From Ianthella basta (lineage: Eukaryota; Porifera; Demospongiae; Verongiida; Ianthellidae), in contig OZ025888.1 in NCBI GenBank assembly GCA_964019415.1, forward strand, positions 3,061,819-3,125,818: DNA of 64,000 bases, read 5' to 3'. Of this stretch, positions 22,160 through 31,900 are shown piece by piece. Positions within the stretch are counted from its first letter, which is position 1; each line of letters starts with the position of its first letter. The position numbers and the translations under genes are program-made. Below the pieces are notes generated by a model. That model was not told the origin of the DNA and searched no databases. It worked only from the letters and a program-made list of their open reading frames with translations.

Positions 22160-22960
22160 CTATCTCACACGGCCATCTTCACTTTTGAAGACACGCTTCA
22201 CCTCGACAGAGGCTGCCCCAGGGACACTCTTGACTATGAACTCTCTCACCTTCTCAGCTGAATCGTCCCTTTTCGTGCCCCATAGTTTTCTGCGCCCCAC
22301 AAACTCTCTTGACTTCGTTTGTCTCTCTCTCCTCTTTGGTGTACTGGCTTGGGAGGATGGTTTCTTTCTGTTTTTTGACATTTCTTTCAACTTTTTCGCC
22401 GAAGAATGCACCTCCAGCTGCCCCCTACGCACCACCGCACTGTAACTGTTCCCACTATCAGGGCAAGCCAGCTTCTTGGTGTTGGCCTCACCAGCATCCT
22501 CGTGACTTCTTTCATTAGAGAGTGGGAGACTGCTAGCTGTCAGCCCGGAAACATTTCCGCTCCGTTGGCAACCACTACTGCTGCCACTGATTTTTATCAC
22601 ACCTCGCAACTCCCTCACCTCTTCCTTCAACGTCTCAACCTCCCTCAACAGCACAAGAGTTTTTGACGCCAATCAGAAACAGCACACAAAATCCCTCTTC
22701 CCCAGCAGATCTACCTTCTCCTTAAACCGCATACACCGAAAATGAAACCACCCCGAAACAGTTCGCAGCACGCCATCTCACCGAACTCACGATCATTCCC
22801 GCAAAAGCACAGGACTCTTTCGCCATCGGCAGTTTCTCCTCTTCTCTCATACTGCTTCCCATTGGATGCATCAGATTCAACAACCTCCTCCGGCGCTGGC
22901 ACATTCTCAGCTGCTTTCTTCGCGAGCCGTTGACCGCCTGCCGCCATATTATGGAATTGG
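22160..22960 (-). pseudogene. LINE ORF1: PHD finger plus coiled coil, broken
   Basis: From 22950 downward the frame reads a short leader and then the first half of a PHD-like finger (CFCGNDREFGEMACCE). In another frame at 22690-22740 comes the second half (WFHFRC followed by FVCC). After an in-frame TGA (about 22673-22675) a leucine-rich coiled coil (LVLLREVETLKEEVRELRG) and a basic, serine-rich tail follow to 22160. So at least one frameshift and one stop separate the finger from the coil. ORF1 proteins of this type bind the element RNA. Confidence 0.75.
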
Positions 22961-23008
22961 GCAATATTTAGCACACCGCAGCTGCCAGTTCCTGGCTGTT
23001 CAGATGTA

Positions 23009-23185
23009 CAGTTGATTTCAGAATGACTGGCCAACATGGCAAATGGCAAATGACGTGATGTCACAGCAAATGGCAATACTGAACAATAGGCGTGACGTAA
23101 CAGCAAGCAGCAAAACTACTAGTGACGTCATGCCATTTGGCCGTTCTGCCATTTGCCATTTTGGCCAACCATTCTGAAATCAGCT
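23009..23185. repeat. Inverted repeat (~50-60-bp arms) upstream of the LINE
   Basis: Left arm 23009-23055 and right arm about 23126-23185 are inverted copies sharing GATTTCAGAATG, TGGCCAA and ATGGCAAATGGCA. The region between repeats GGCAAATGGCAAATG-type motifs. It sits between the 5' side of the LINE and the 1-kb TIR element and has no coding frame. Confidence 0.7.
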
Positions 23186-23210
23186 GTAGTCTCCGTCATA
23201 CCCAGACCCC

Positions 23211-24235
23211 GGTCCGTGTATATTCCGTCCATTCCAATTTCCATTTCGTTGACGGCCAAAAAATGGAACTGGAGCAGTATTTTTCCATTTCCTTGAAATG
23301 AAAAGTGAATTTCACCATGCAAAATTCAATATTCAATCTTTTTTCTGAAATGAATATTGGATTGTGATGATAGAAAGCGATGTTCAATCCTCAATCATAA
23401 TTGAATATTGAATATTGAAGTCGAGATTGAATATTTCCATTTTCAATTTTTCGATCGGTCAGAATCGTACCGCAAAACGCATAATGACGTAACAGTAAGC
23501 GAGCACGAGGATTGCGACATCGCCAGAGAGGGGGAAGACCCGTATACCAGGCTCTGGCATGAGCTGTGGCCTGAACTGTGAACGTAGGCGAGTGCTCGTC
23601 TCTAGCCAGTGCCAGGACGGTTGCCAGGAGGACATGCTTTCCGTAGAAGGGCGGTACGGCTCGTTTAGACGTCAGCACGCGTGCATACGGTAGGCGACTG
23701 CTCGAGTCATCGAAGACAGTAGTAAATGATCGTCGGTTTTTGTGTGCGTGTTTGTTTGTCGCTGTTCTGTGTAAGTGTGAGTGTCGGGGGGTGCGTGCGT
23801 GCGTGCGTGCGTGCGTGTATGTGTGTCTGTACGCTTGTGATGGGTGTGTGTGTGTTGTGTGCATGTGTTGCATGTGTGCTTAATGATTGCATGTATGCAC
23901 ACGCTTGAGTTGGTATGCGTTGTTTTTCTGTTCAGCCATAGAAGTAACTTTGCTAAAGCATATTCGAAAGCATGTGTGTTAGTGCTTATCTTTGTGCCTA
24001 TGTGCATTTGTGTACCCGAGAGTGCTGTCTGTAGCTATAGGGTTAGGGTGTGTTGCACTGATGAAGGCCAACCAGCCAGAAACAGCTGACAGCACCCTGC
24101 ATGTGCCCACTAGAGTGATGTCAGCTGTCTGCAACTCCTTGTGGTTTACTTATGCGGGTGAGTGGATGTGAATGCTATGTGCCAGTGGCTGGGCGCCAAT
24201 GAGGTCATAATACGGTAATGGCTGTCAGGTCAAAT
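23211..24235. repeat. Left 1,025-bp terminal inverted repeat
   Basis: Contains AT-rich ends, a GTGC/GT-rich stretch (about 23745-23900) and a subterminal block near 24050-24110 (GTTGCACTGATGAAGGCC, CAGCCAGAAACAGCTGACAG). That block is related to the 94-bp direct repeats inside the element. Open frames of up to 160 codons in it come from low-complexity CA/GT sequence and appear identically in the other arm; they show no domain. Confidence 0.93.
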
Positions 24236-24489
24236 GTGTAGGAACTGCTGAATTTGATTTGACAATGTCTTTTGTTTGCATGACACTACATGGAGTGGTT
24301 ATTGTAGGAAAATGTACTTCAATTGACCAATGACCTCATGTTGATCACTGTAAATGTGTGTGGGTGTGGGTGGGTGTGGGTGTGTCTGTGTGTGTGACTG
24401 TGTGGTTGGTGTGTGCACATGCATGTGTTAGAATAAGTCTGTCTTTTAGTGTTTCGGTCACTTCACTTTTGTATGCCCAACTCTGGAGT

Positions 24490-24583
24490 CTGTCCCTGTC
24501 TAGGAAGGGTGCGTTGCACTGATGACGGCCAAGTAGCCAGAAACAGCTGACAGCAGCTGTCTGCAACTCCCTGTGTGTTGTAT
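24490..24583 (+). repeat. 94-bp internal direct repeat, copy A
   Basis: Matches 25902-25995 with one mismatch I can see (TCTGCAAC versus TCTACAAC). It contains GCACTGATGACGGCCAAG and AGCCAGAAACAGCTGACAG. Copy B lies exactly where the transposase frame breaks off and abuts the right inverted repeat. Confidence 0.9.
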
Positions 24584-24836
24584 GATCGTACTGCATACAT
24601 GCCACACTGTGTGTATATATATGTGTGTTAGGTGCATATACGTAGGATCTGTTGTGTGATATACTGATTACAAGTCAATCACATGCTACAGTGTTCCCCG
24701 TCATGTGGCATTCATGTGGACCAATCGCTGAACAGATTTTGACAATTTGCTCCTTGTGTCATGCACTGATAATATGCATGATGTCAGCATGTATACACAA
24801 AAGTCTGCATTCATATTATGATACCAATTAAAAGCA

Positions 24837-25931
24837 TCATTTGGACAGAGACAATCTGTGGGTTACATCTGTGAAGAACAACAAAGCTGTTTCAAATGAT
24901 TCTCCATTGTCATTTACAACACTGTCAAATATGCTTTCCAGTGAAAACTTCCTTTCGAATGCTTCTTCTCTCATAGCTTTTTTCTGCTGGTCATCACTCA
25001 ATGGGTCCATCCCATAAGCCTTCGGTGCAGTGATATGTCCTCCACTGCTCTCATAGCTTGCAACTGCATCCGAAGGTAATGGCAATAACGCAGATGGGAT
25101 ATCCTTTGTTCGATTGTCTCGTAGTTGTAGTTCATTTGGTATGCCTCGTGGCATACTGTCCTTGTGCCCTAAGCACGTGTATGCGTTGATGAACAAAAGA
25201 GCCAGTGTAAAAGCATACAATGATCTTATGGTTGTGTAATTATGTCTCAATTGTATATCTAGCTTGTATAAGATGTATAGCAACACTTTGCATGTTTAAA
25301 GTAAAGCTAACAGCACTAGGTGTGTTTCATGATATTACAATAAATGTACATACCTGGAATGCGGTGACTGTTCCAGGCTGCAATGAAACGAGATAATCCA
25401 ACATTGGCAACCTGTATTACAAGCCAGGAGCAGCAGTACTGGTGCAGTGGATGGTCGGTGATTTTTCCAGCTTCTAGCATCTTGACTAGCACTGCCTTAA
25501 TTGGGTAGTTCACCCTCTGATTTACCTCCACCCACATTCTCTCGACAGTGTGATTCTATGTATGAAGTGTGCAGATGCAAATATAAACAAATGTATAAGT
25601 TGTGCACAGTCAATGTGCATTTAATGGCTACACTAACATTACTCTTCAGTAGATTCCAAATATAATTATAATAATTATTATACATCCATTTGCAGGTATA
25701 GCTAGCTGTTACAGTACTGTACTTCAGCATTACATTTACATAATATATAGTACGAAAGTAATAATATACCTTTTTTGATGATGAAGCAATAAAGGACGGC
25801 TTGTCAGTGCAGTTCCTGTGGTCAGCCAAGCCTTCATGCACATGGAGCATCAAGACCCATTCACTTCCATGGTCAACCCGCACCTGGTCCCACAGTCCAT
25901 ACTGTCCCTGTCTAGGAAGGGTGCGTTGCAC
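24837..25931 (-). pseudogene. Integrase-type (DDE) transposase, 3' three exons only
   Basis: Three exons fit in frame. Exon A ends at 25770 and contains YGLWDQVRVDHGSEW, with the second catalytic aspartate in VDHG. Exon B, 25354-25555, begins NHTVERMWVEVNQRVNYP, with the catalytic glutamate in VER. Exon C, 24837-25168, runs to the stop after SLSK. Introns are 25556-25769 and 25169-25353, with GT-AG borders and matching phases. The region that should carry the first catalytic aspartate is absent: upstream of about 25902 the sequence is the 94-bp direct repeat and then the right inverted repeat. The C-terminal block PRGIPNELQLRDN is typical of this metazoan integrase-like family. The remaining exons show no stop, so the truncation is the main lesion. 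Confidence 0.82.
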
Positions 25932-25995
25932 TGATGACGGCCAAGTAGCCAGAAACAGCTGACAGCAGCTGTCTACAACTCCCTGTGTGTTGTAT
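25902..25995 (+). repeat. 94-bp internal direct repeat, copy B
   Basis: Second copy of 24490-24583. It overlaps the first bases of the right inverted repeat and marks the junction at which the transposase gene is cut. Confidence 0.9.
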
Positions 25996-27018
25996 TTGAC
26001 CTGACAGCCATTACCGTATTATGACCTCATTGGCGCCCAGCCACTGGCACATAGCATTCACATCCACTCACCCGCATAAGTAAACCACAAGGAGTTGCAG
26101 ACAGCTGACATCACTCTAGTGGGCACATGCAGGGTGCTGTCAGCTGTTTCTGGCTGGTTGGCCTTCATCAGTGCAACACACCCTAACCCTATAGCTACAG
26201 ACAGCACTCTCGGGTACACAAATGCACATAGGCACAAAGATAAGCACTAACACACATGCTTTCGAATATGCTTTAGCAAAGTTACTTCTATGGCTGAACA
26301 GAAAAACAACGCATACCAACTCAAGCGTGTGCATACATGCAATCATTAAGCACACATGCAACACATGCACACAACACACACACACCCATCACAAGCGTAC
26401 AGACACACATACACGCACGCACGCACGCACGCACGCACCCCCCGACACTCACACTTACACAGAACAGCGACAAACAAACACGCACACAAAAACCGACGAT
26501 CATTTACTACTGTCTTCGATGACTCGAGCAGTCGCCTACCGTATGCACGCGTGCTGACGTCTAAACGAGCCGTACCGCCCTTCTACGGAAAGCATGTCCT
26601 CCTGGCAACCGTCCTGGCACTGGCTAGAGACGAGCACTCGCCTACGTTCACAGTTCAGGCCACAGCTCATGCCAGAGCCTGGTATACGGGTCTTCCCCCT
26701 CTCTGGCGATGTCGCAATCCTCGTGCTCGCTTACTGTTACGTCATTATGCGTTTTGCGGTACGATTCTGACCGATCGAAAAATTGAAAATGGAAATATTC
26801 AATCTCGACTTCAATATTCAATATTCAATTATGATTGAGGATTGAACATCGCTTTCTATCATCACAATCCAATATTCATTTCAGAAAAAAGATTGAATAT
26901 TGAATTTTGCATGGTGAAATTCACTTTTCATTTCAAGGAAATGGAAAAATACTGCTCCAGTTCCATTTTTTGGCCGTCAACGAAATGGAAATTGGAATGG
27001 ACGGAATATACACGGACC
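25994..27018. repeat. Right 1,025-bp terminal inverted repeat
   Basis: Reverse complement of 23211-24235 without a gap. The adjacent GACCCC at 27019-27024 completes the target duplication. Confidence 0.93.
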
Positions 27019-27024
27019 GACCCC

Positions 27025-28954
27025 ACCCATCCCGCCGGCAATATTATTATGACAGCATGCGCTACAACTAATTCCTAACTAAATCCTGATTGCAATTGTA
27101 CGCATGTGTGCATGTATGCTCTTGATAATTAAAAATAAAACCATTGAGGACAAAAACAAAATAAACTTCCCGCTCGCCCCCACAATGCCTTGCATTCGCC
27201 TAGTACTAGAGAGGTCGGTTCACTGCAGTATTAAGACACTTTGGTGTAGAAGGCTGGTATAGACGTCACAAGCATGACGTCGGATACGCCTACTGCATGT
27301 GCTGCAGACCCAGGTGCCCTAAATATTGCGCCAAAACGTTCCCCCGCCTAAACAGATGTACACCATAAACAAATCGCCGTACAACTGATCAGTGTAGGGC
27401 TTGCTCAGGCTTAGACTCATTGCAGCTTGCACTGTATGGTGTTGGTGATGGTTGCACATCTTGTATAAGAGCACAATTGTGAAGCTCACTGGTGCTATTA
27501 GCATGCTGTTGCTGCATCCAACTCCAACTTGTGGTGAATGAAGCTGGTACCTGATCCAACTTTCAGCTGATGGTGTTTTTCATTCTACTAATTAACTAGC
27601 ACCTACCCTCTACTTGCACTTGAGCTAGTGTTTCTTTCCTAGCTGTGCTGGTGCTACTACTCATGCACATATTGCAACTTGCACTGTACGTGCTGCTTAC
27701 ATGTAGATGTGGTAGTTAGATGAAGATGAATTGGTGGGTCAAAGCTGCATAGCTGATCCTTGAATAGATCGCTATTATTGGCCTCACTACACTAGTTTGC
27801 CACTTGGCAATAACCATGCACCAAGTCCATGCGTAAACACCATTTGCAAAGCATGTGCAATGAGTATGAAGTAGGCAAGAATAGTAGAGTAGCAGGGTAC
27901 ACTAATCATGGCTTGGTCTCTTTGGTCAGTATTCCCTAATGCTTAAGCCACTTTCAGGAACTGCCTTCCAAGTCTTCGTCAATTGATTGAAACCTCTGAT
28001 ATGCAAACAACAAAAGCAGCATGTACATGCAGTAATGAAAACACATGGTGGGGAGCTTCTAGATTCAGTTTAGGATTATTGCTGCATACGCACCTCTGTC
28101 ACAAGGAACTGTTGCTTCTTCTTTGGGGATGCACTTAGCTGCAGTTGAGCAAAGTTGCAGAGCTGCTTACAAGTCAGTTATCTAGGTCATTGTGTGAGAC
28201 TTCACATACATTCTATGACATACATCAAGGCCTAGCCATAGAAATGTGTACAAGATTTTACTCATCCTACAAGGTTCACTGAAGACAATGGTAAATGTCT
28301 TTGCTCAATGGAGTATTAACTAATTCAGTACAATGTAACATTTATAGGCTCCAGTGGAGAAAAGTTCTATTAAATCCTACATGTAAGTAAGATGACATTT
28401 GGTCATGCTTTTACCAGTCACACTACATGTTACAAAATGCAAATGTGGTTGTGGGCTATACATGATGTGAATGTCACTGTGGCATTTGCTGACATGCTGT
28501 TCCTGGCCAGTACATCACATCTGAATGTTCAGTCAATAAAATCACCTTTCATAAGTGGCACTTATTCTTACAACTCCATTAAACTCCATGGGAGTCCAAC
28601 GGAACTATATTTATTGACTCAATTAGTCAGATGGCCTGGGGCAAGAGTCTACTGGTTTGAATTTGAATAATACCTGCACATTCAATGTATATTGGTTGAG
28701 AATATTGTGAATAATCAGTACTCACTCTACTGTATTTCTTGAGTAAATCAGCTTCCATAAGAGATGCCAGAGTCCCAATGTAACAACACACCAGCTACTT
28801 AAGCCCCATATAGACATTCCCCAACCATTGTCTATATTGATACTTTTGATGGGTGGGTATCCATCAAAATTGAGTGAGCAGTTAGTTGAGGGACAAACTC
28901 ACAATAGAAGATATGTCATCAACAAACAACAGCCAGACATCCTCAGCATTAGCT
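27025..28954. other. Unassigned region 3' of the DUF21-CBS gene
   Basis: No convincing gene. It contains a GGGGCGAGCC-family half-site at 27172-27206 (CGCTCGCCCCCACAATGCC...). On the minus strand an AATAAA lies at 28608-28613, about 340 bases beyond the proposed stop of the DUF21-CBS gene, and could be its polyadenylation signal. The 92-codon plus-strand frame at 28392-28670 has no recognisable content. Confidence 0.5.
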
Positions 28955-28969
28955 TCACAGTAAAAACTT
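28955..28969 (-). CDS. DUF21-CBS gene, candidate terminal exon
   Basis: After the donor at 29052 the next acceptor in phase (TTGTTGTCAG) gives Lys-Phe-Leu-Leu and a TGA. A very short last coding exon is plausible but unsupported by any conserved motif. In a different phase the same place opens a 22-codon frame ending at a GTGAGT donor, so another ending is possible. Confidence 0.35.
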   Translation of the reverse strand, partial: KFLL

Positions 28970-31900
28970 CTGACAACAAACAGACAGCATTTCTTGTACC
29001 TTCAGTCACATTACAATGTATGAGATCCTGTCATTAACGTGCCATATGTTACCTTGGTCTGCATTGAAGTTGCACCAGGTCCTGAGACAGAGCGTGCTGG
29101 CACAGTACTCACAGACAACCTGCTACTCCCAGCTCTTTGTTGCTGTGATATTATATCATCATTATCCTGAAACACATATCAAAGTAACCAAGCTTAGTAG
29201 TAGTATATTTGGTAAATATAGTCAATTTGAATGACCATTATGCAAACATAGTATAGTGCAAACATAGTGCAATGGCAAATACATAGTGTCACAGCTCGTA
29301 GCCAATCAAATTAAAGTACAGTGAAGACTCACATCGTCATCATCTCCAACATTAAAGAGCAAGGGAACTTGAGAGGTACCTTGGTTGAAGTCTCCATTGA
29401 AGTCTCCTAGGGTCTGGTAGTCCTGCCTTCTAGCATTGCTGCTATATGTGTGCATAGCCTGCCATGAATAGCCATATAACATAGACAACATTACTGGTTT
29501 AAAACAAAGAGATAATGAATTAAAAGTAGCATCATGGGAAGAAACCATTAAAGGACACATATGCCTTACATTAGGCACAGACATCAGCCGTTGAAACATC
29601 CTGCTGCTTCCCCATTTTGTTTTGGAAACTCCTTCATCACCTATGGTTGAGAGCTGCCGGTGAAAGCCAGCCCTTGTGGCAACTGCTGCAGTTGACATGC
29701 GGCGCTGGATGTCACTTTCATCATAGATCTCCTCTCCAATAAGCTCCTCAATGACATCTTCCAAGGTGATGATCCCAACTAATTGCTACAAGGTAGAGTA
29801 GAGAAGCATGACCACGTGAGGTTATGGTAGAATGTGGGAGAGAGGGTCCTTGACTGTAATACACGAGGTACACCTGTTGAGAATTTTGGCCACAAAAAGG
29901 TGTTCTTCAGTTGCAATGACATACTCAGATTCGTAATAGCTAAATGTCTCACAGTTGGAACAAGTGTACCAGGTGTATTAAGCTGATGAATGCTTCCCCC
30001 TTCTATCATAATTGCTACATACTTATATAAACTAGAAATAATAAACATTTTCTAGAAAAATAGTAAGGATGTAGGGATGGCATAAAAAGGACAGAAACAA
30101 GTAAAGGCTGTTACACAGTGGAGCATTAACCATCGTCCCTACATGCATGTCATGTCACACCTTATTGTCCTACACCCTTGAATGTAGGGTCAATGGTTAA
30201 TGCTCCACTGTGTAACAACCTTTACTTGTTTCTGTCCTTTTTACGCCATCCCTACATCCTTACTATTTTTGTAGAAATTTTTTATTATTTGTAGATTCTG
30301 CACTTTTTATGGAGCATGAGCTAAGTTGCACAGTATAGCTATTTTAACTCTCTTGTGTAGCTCCTGATAGTATTTGCCACAATTTGCATTTGAGAAATTG
30401 TATTAGCATTGTAAATAATTCATTCCACAAGCCAAATGCCACACTAGGTCGTAGGGCAAGGTGAAGAATTCCACTGTGGTGCAAAACAACAGGAGGAGGA
30501 GCCTCCAGAAGCTGTATGCAGCTGCTCGCAATGGCACCAGTCATCCGGTTAAATTATGCTATTTGAAAATGGTGTCCACCCACTTGGTCAAGTAACACGG
30601 CGAGAGTCGTGGCTAGCACCCTCATCTGCACTAAATTGTGCTGCCTTCTAACCTACAAAGGAATGCAGCCAGCCAAAATTGATGCAATATGGTGCAAGAA
30701 GTATTCTCCTGGTCCCTCTGGTTCGTGCTGCTGTCAAAGAAGAAGAAGAAGAAGATGAAGAAGAAGAAGACGAAGACGAAACGTGGAAAAACCCGAGGAC
30801 GCTCTCTACATGTAGGCGCATCTTTGCTGTGAAGTAAGGTTAGCTATGTGCACGTTCAGTCCCCGCTTCCTCATGGGAAGCTTCGTTTGCCGGTTTTCGG
30901 TCGTGCTCAGGAGTAGTGTTACTATTCGTTTGTATCACAGCATACAAATAACCACTGCCATCCTACATAGACAGCACTACTATGCTGTCAAATAAGAAGA
31001 CGACGAAAAGTGGGAAATGTCGAAGGTGTTCTCTACATGTAGGTGCACCTTTGCTGGGAAGTATGGTCAGCTATATGCACTGTTCAGTCACCGCTTCGTC
31101 ATAGTAAGCTTTGTTTGCCGGTTTTTGGTCCTGTTCAGGAATAGCACGACTTTTTGTTTGTATTACAGCATACAAAAAACCACTGCCATCTCTACATAGA
31201 CAGCACTACTGTGCTGTCTGAATGTGTCAAGACATACCCTCATGTTTAGGAATTAATCAGGTCCAGCCACACACGTTACACAAAATGAGCTTTTAACAAT
31301 TTTTCAGCCCATACTGTAAATGCAATGCAATGTAGTGGTACGTGGCTTTCACAGGCATGATTGCTATGCAATAGGAAGTGACACATCCATATGCAGTGAA
31401 CTAACTCTGTCAATGCATTGTGCTATTGTGTTAGGTGTTACTTTCAGATACTCTGATAGGCCGACTAGTTTGAACCAGCCAGTTTTACACATGCTGTTAG
31501 CTTTCTGTGAGTGTGTCAGTGAACCCTTGTATTGAGTTACTGTTTGAATTCATCAGAATTTTCATCAGAATTTTGTGACTCCTGTGCTGGTTACAGTTAG
31601 CATTTGAACGAACTCCTGAGGATCCTTGTTACACTTGGCGTAGTCCACAGGATTGGAACCTTCAATGATGGAGACAGGTGGAGACATTTTGGTCAGTGGA
31701 GGTCTGTCTAGGAATGACCGGGAAGTCAGTCATACATTGCATCCTGTCATCATTTCCGACGCTTATTAAGGGGATGGCAGTTGGGAGGAGTGAATCAAAC
31801 ATCTTTGAGTGTTTGGCAGTGAATGTGTGGGATGCCCCGACTAAACTGCTCTGGCTCAGAGCAAGGTTGACCTCAAGGGCACAGACAGCCACAGAGTCAA

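Larger units (their letters stand above)
18787..22990 (-). mobile_element. Degenerate APE-type non-LTR retrotransposon (PHD-finger ORF1)
   Basis: A near-full-length LINE in minus orientation. ORF1 (about 22160-22960) has a PHD-like finger and a coiled coil. ORF2 (about 18948-22013) has an apurinic endonuclease, reverse transcriptase and C-terminal zinc knuckle. The 3' end at about 18787 runs into a short tail of TATTGA units, as in LINEs that end in a simple repeat rather than poly(A). Several frameshifts and a stop interrupt both ORFs, so this copy is dead. A PHD finger in ORF1 is known for CR1-like and related clades; clade assignment here is tentative. Confidence 0.88.
23205..27024. mobile_element. 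DNA transposon with 1,025-bp terminal inverted repeats
   Basis: Left arm 23211-24235 and right arm 25994-27018 are reverse complements with constant coordinate sum (50229). This means no indel across the whole length, and every stretch I compared was identical. GACCCC flanks both ends (23205-23210 and 27019-27024) as a 6-bp target duplication; the termini are GGTCCG...CGGACC. The 1.76-kb core carries the spliced 3' part of an integrase-type transposase on the minus strand. DDE integrase-like proteins of this kind occur in eukaryotic IS3-related (IS3EU-type) transposons; that name is inference. The 5' half of the gene is missing, so this copy cannot supply its own transposase. Confidence 0.87.

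Noticed and set aside
19007-22445. Long plus-strand frames (up to 267 codons) opposite the LINE
   Set aside because: Antisense shadows of ORF2; the minus strand carries the endonuclease and RT motifs.
23391-24089. Open frames of 60-160 codons inside the inverted repeats (also 26140-26838)
   Set aside because: Histidine/threonine- or cysteine/valine-rich translations of CA/GT simple sequence, identical in both arms because the arms are identical; no domain.
29440-29470. Alternative acceptor for exon 10 of the DUF21-CBS gene (CACATATAG)
   Set aside because: With the phase left by exon 9 it would put a TAG in frame after three codons; the weaker acceptor at 29423-29425 keeps the frame.
30720-31222. 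Helitron assignment for the foldback-headed repeat
   Set aside because: Terminal hairpin is suggestive, but a consistent CTRR end, a TC start and A|T insertion sites are not shown by the three copies.
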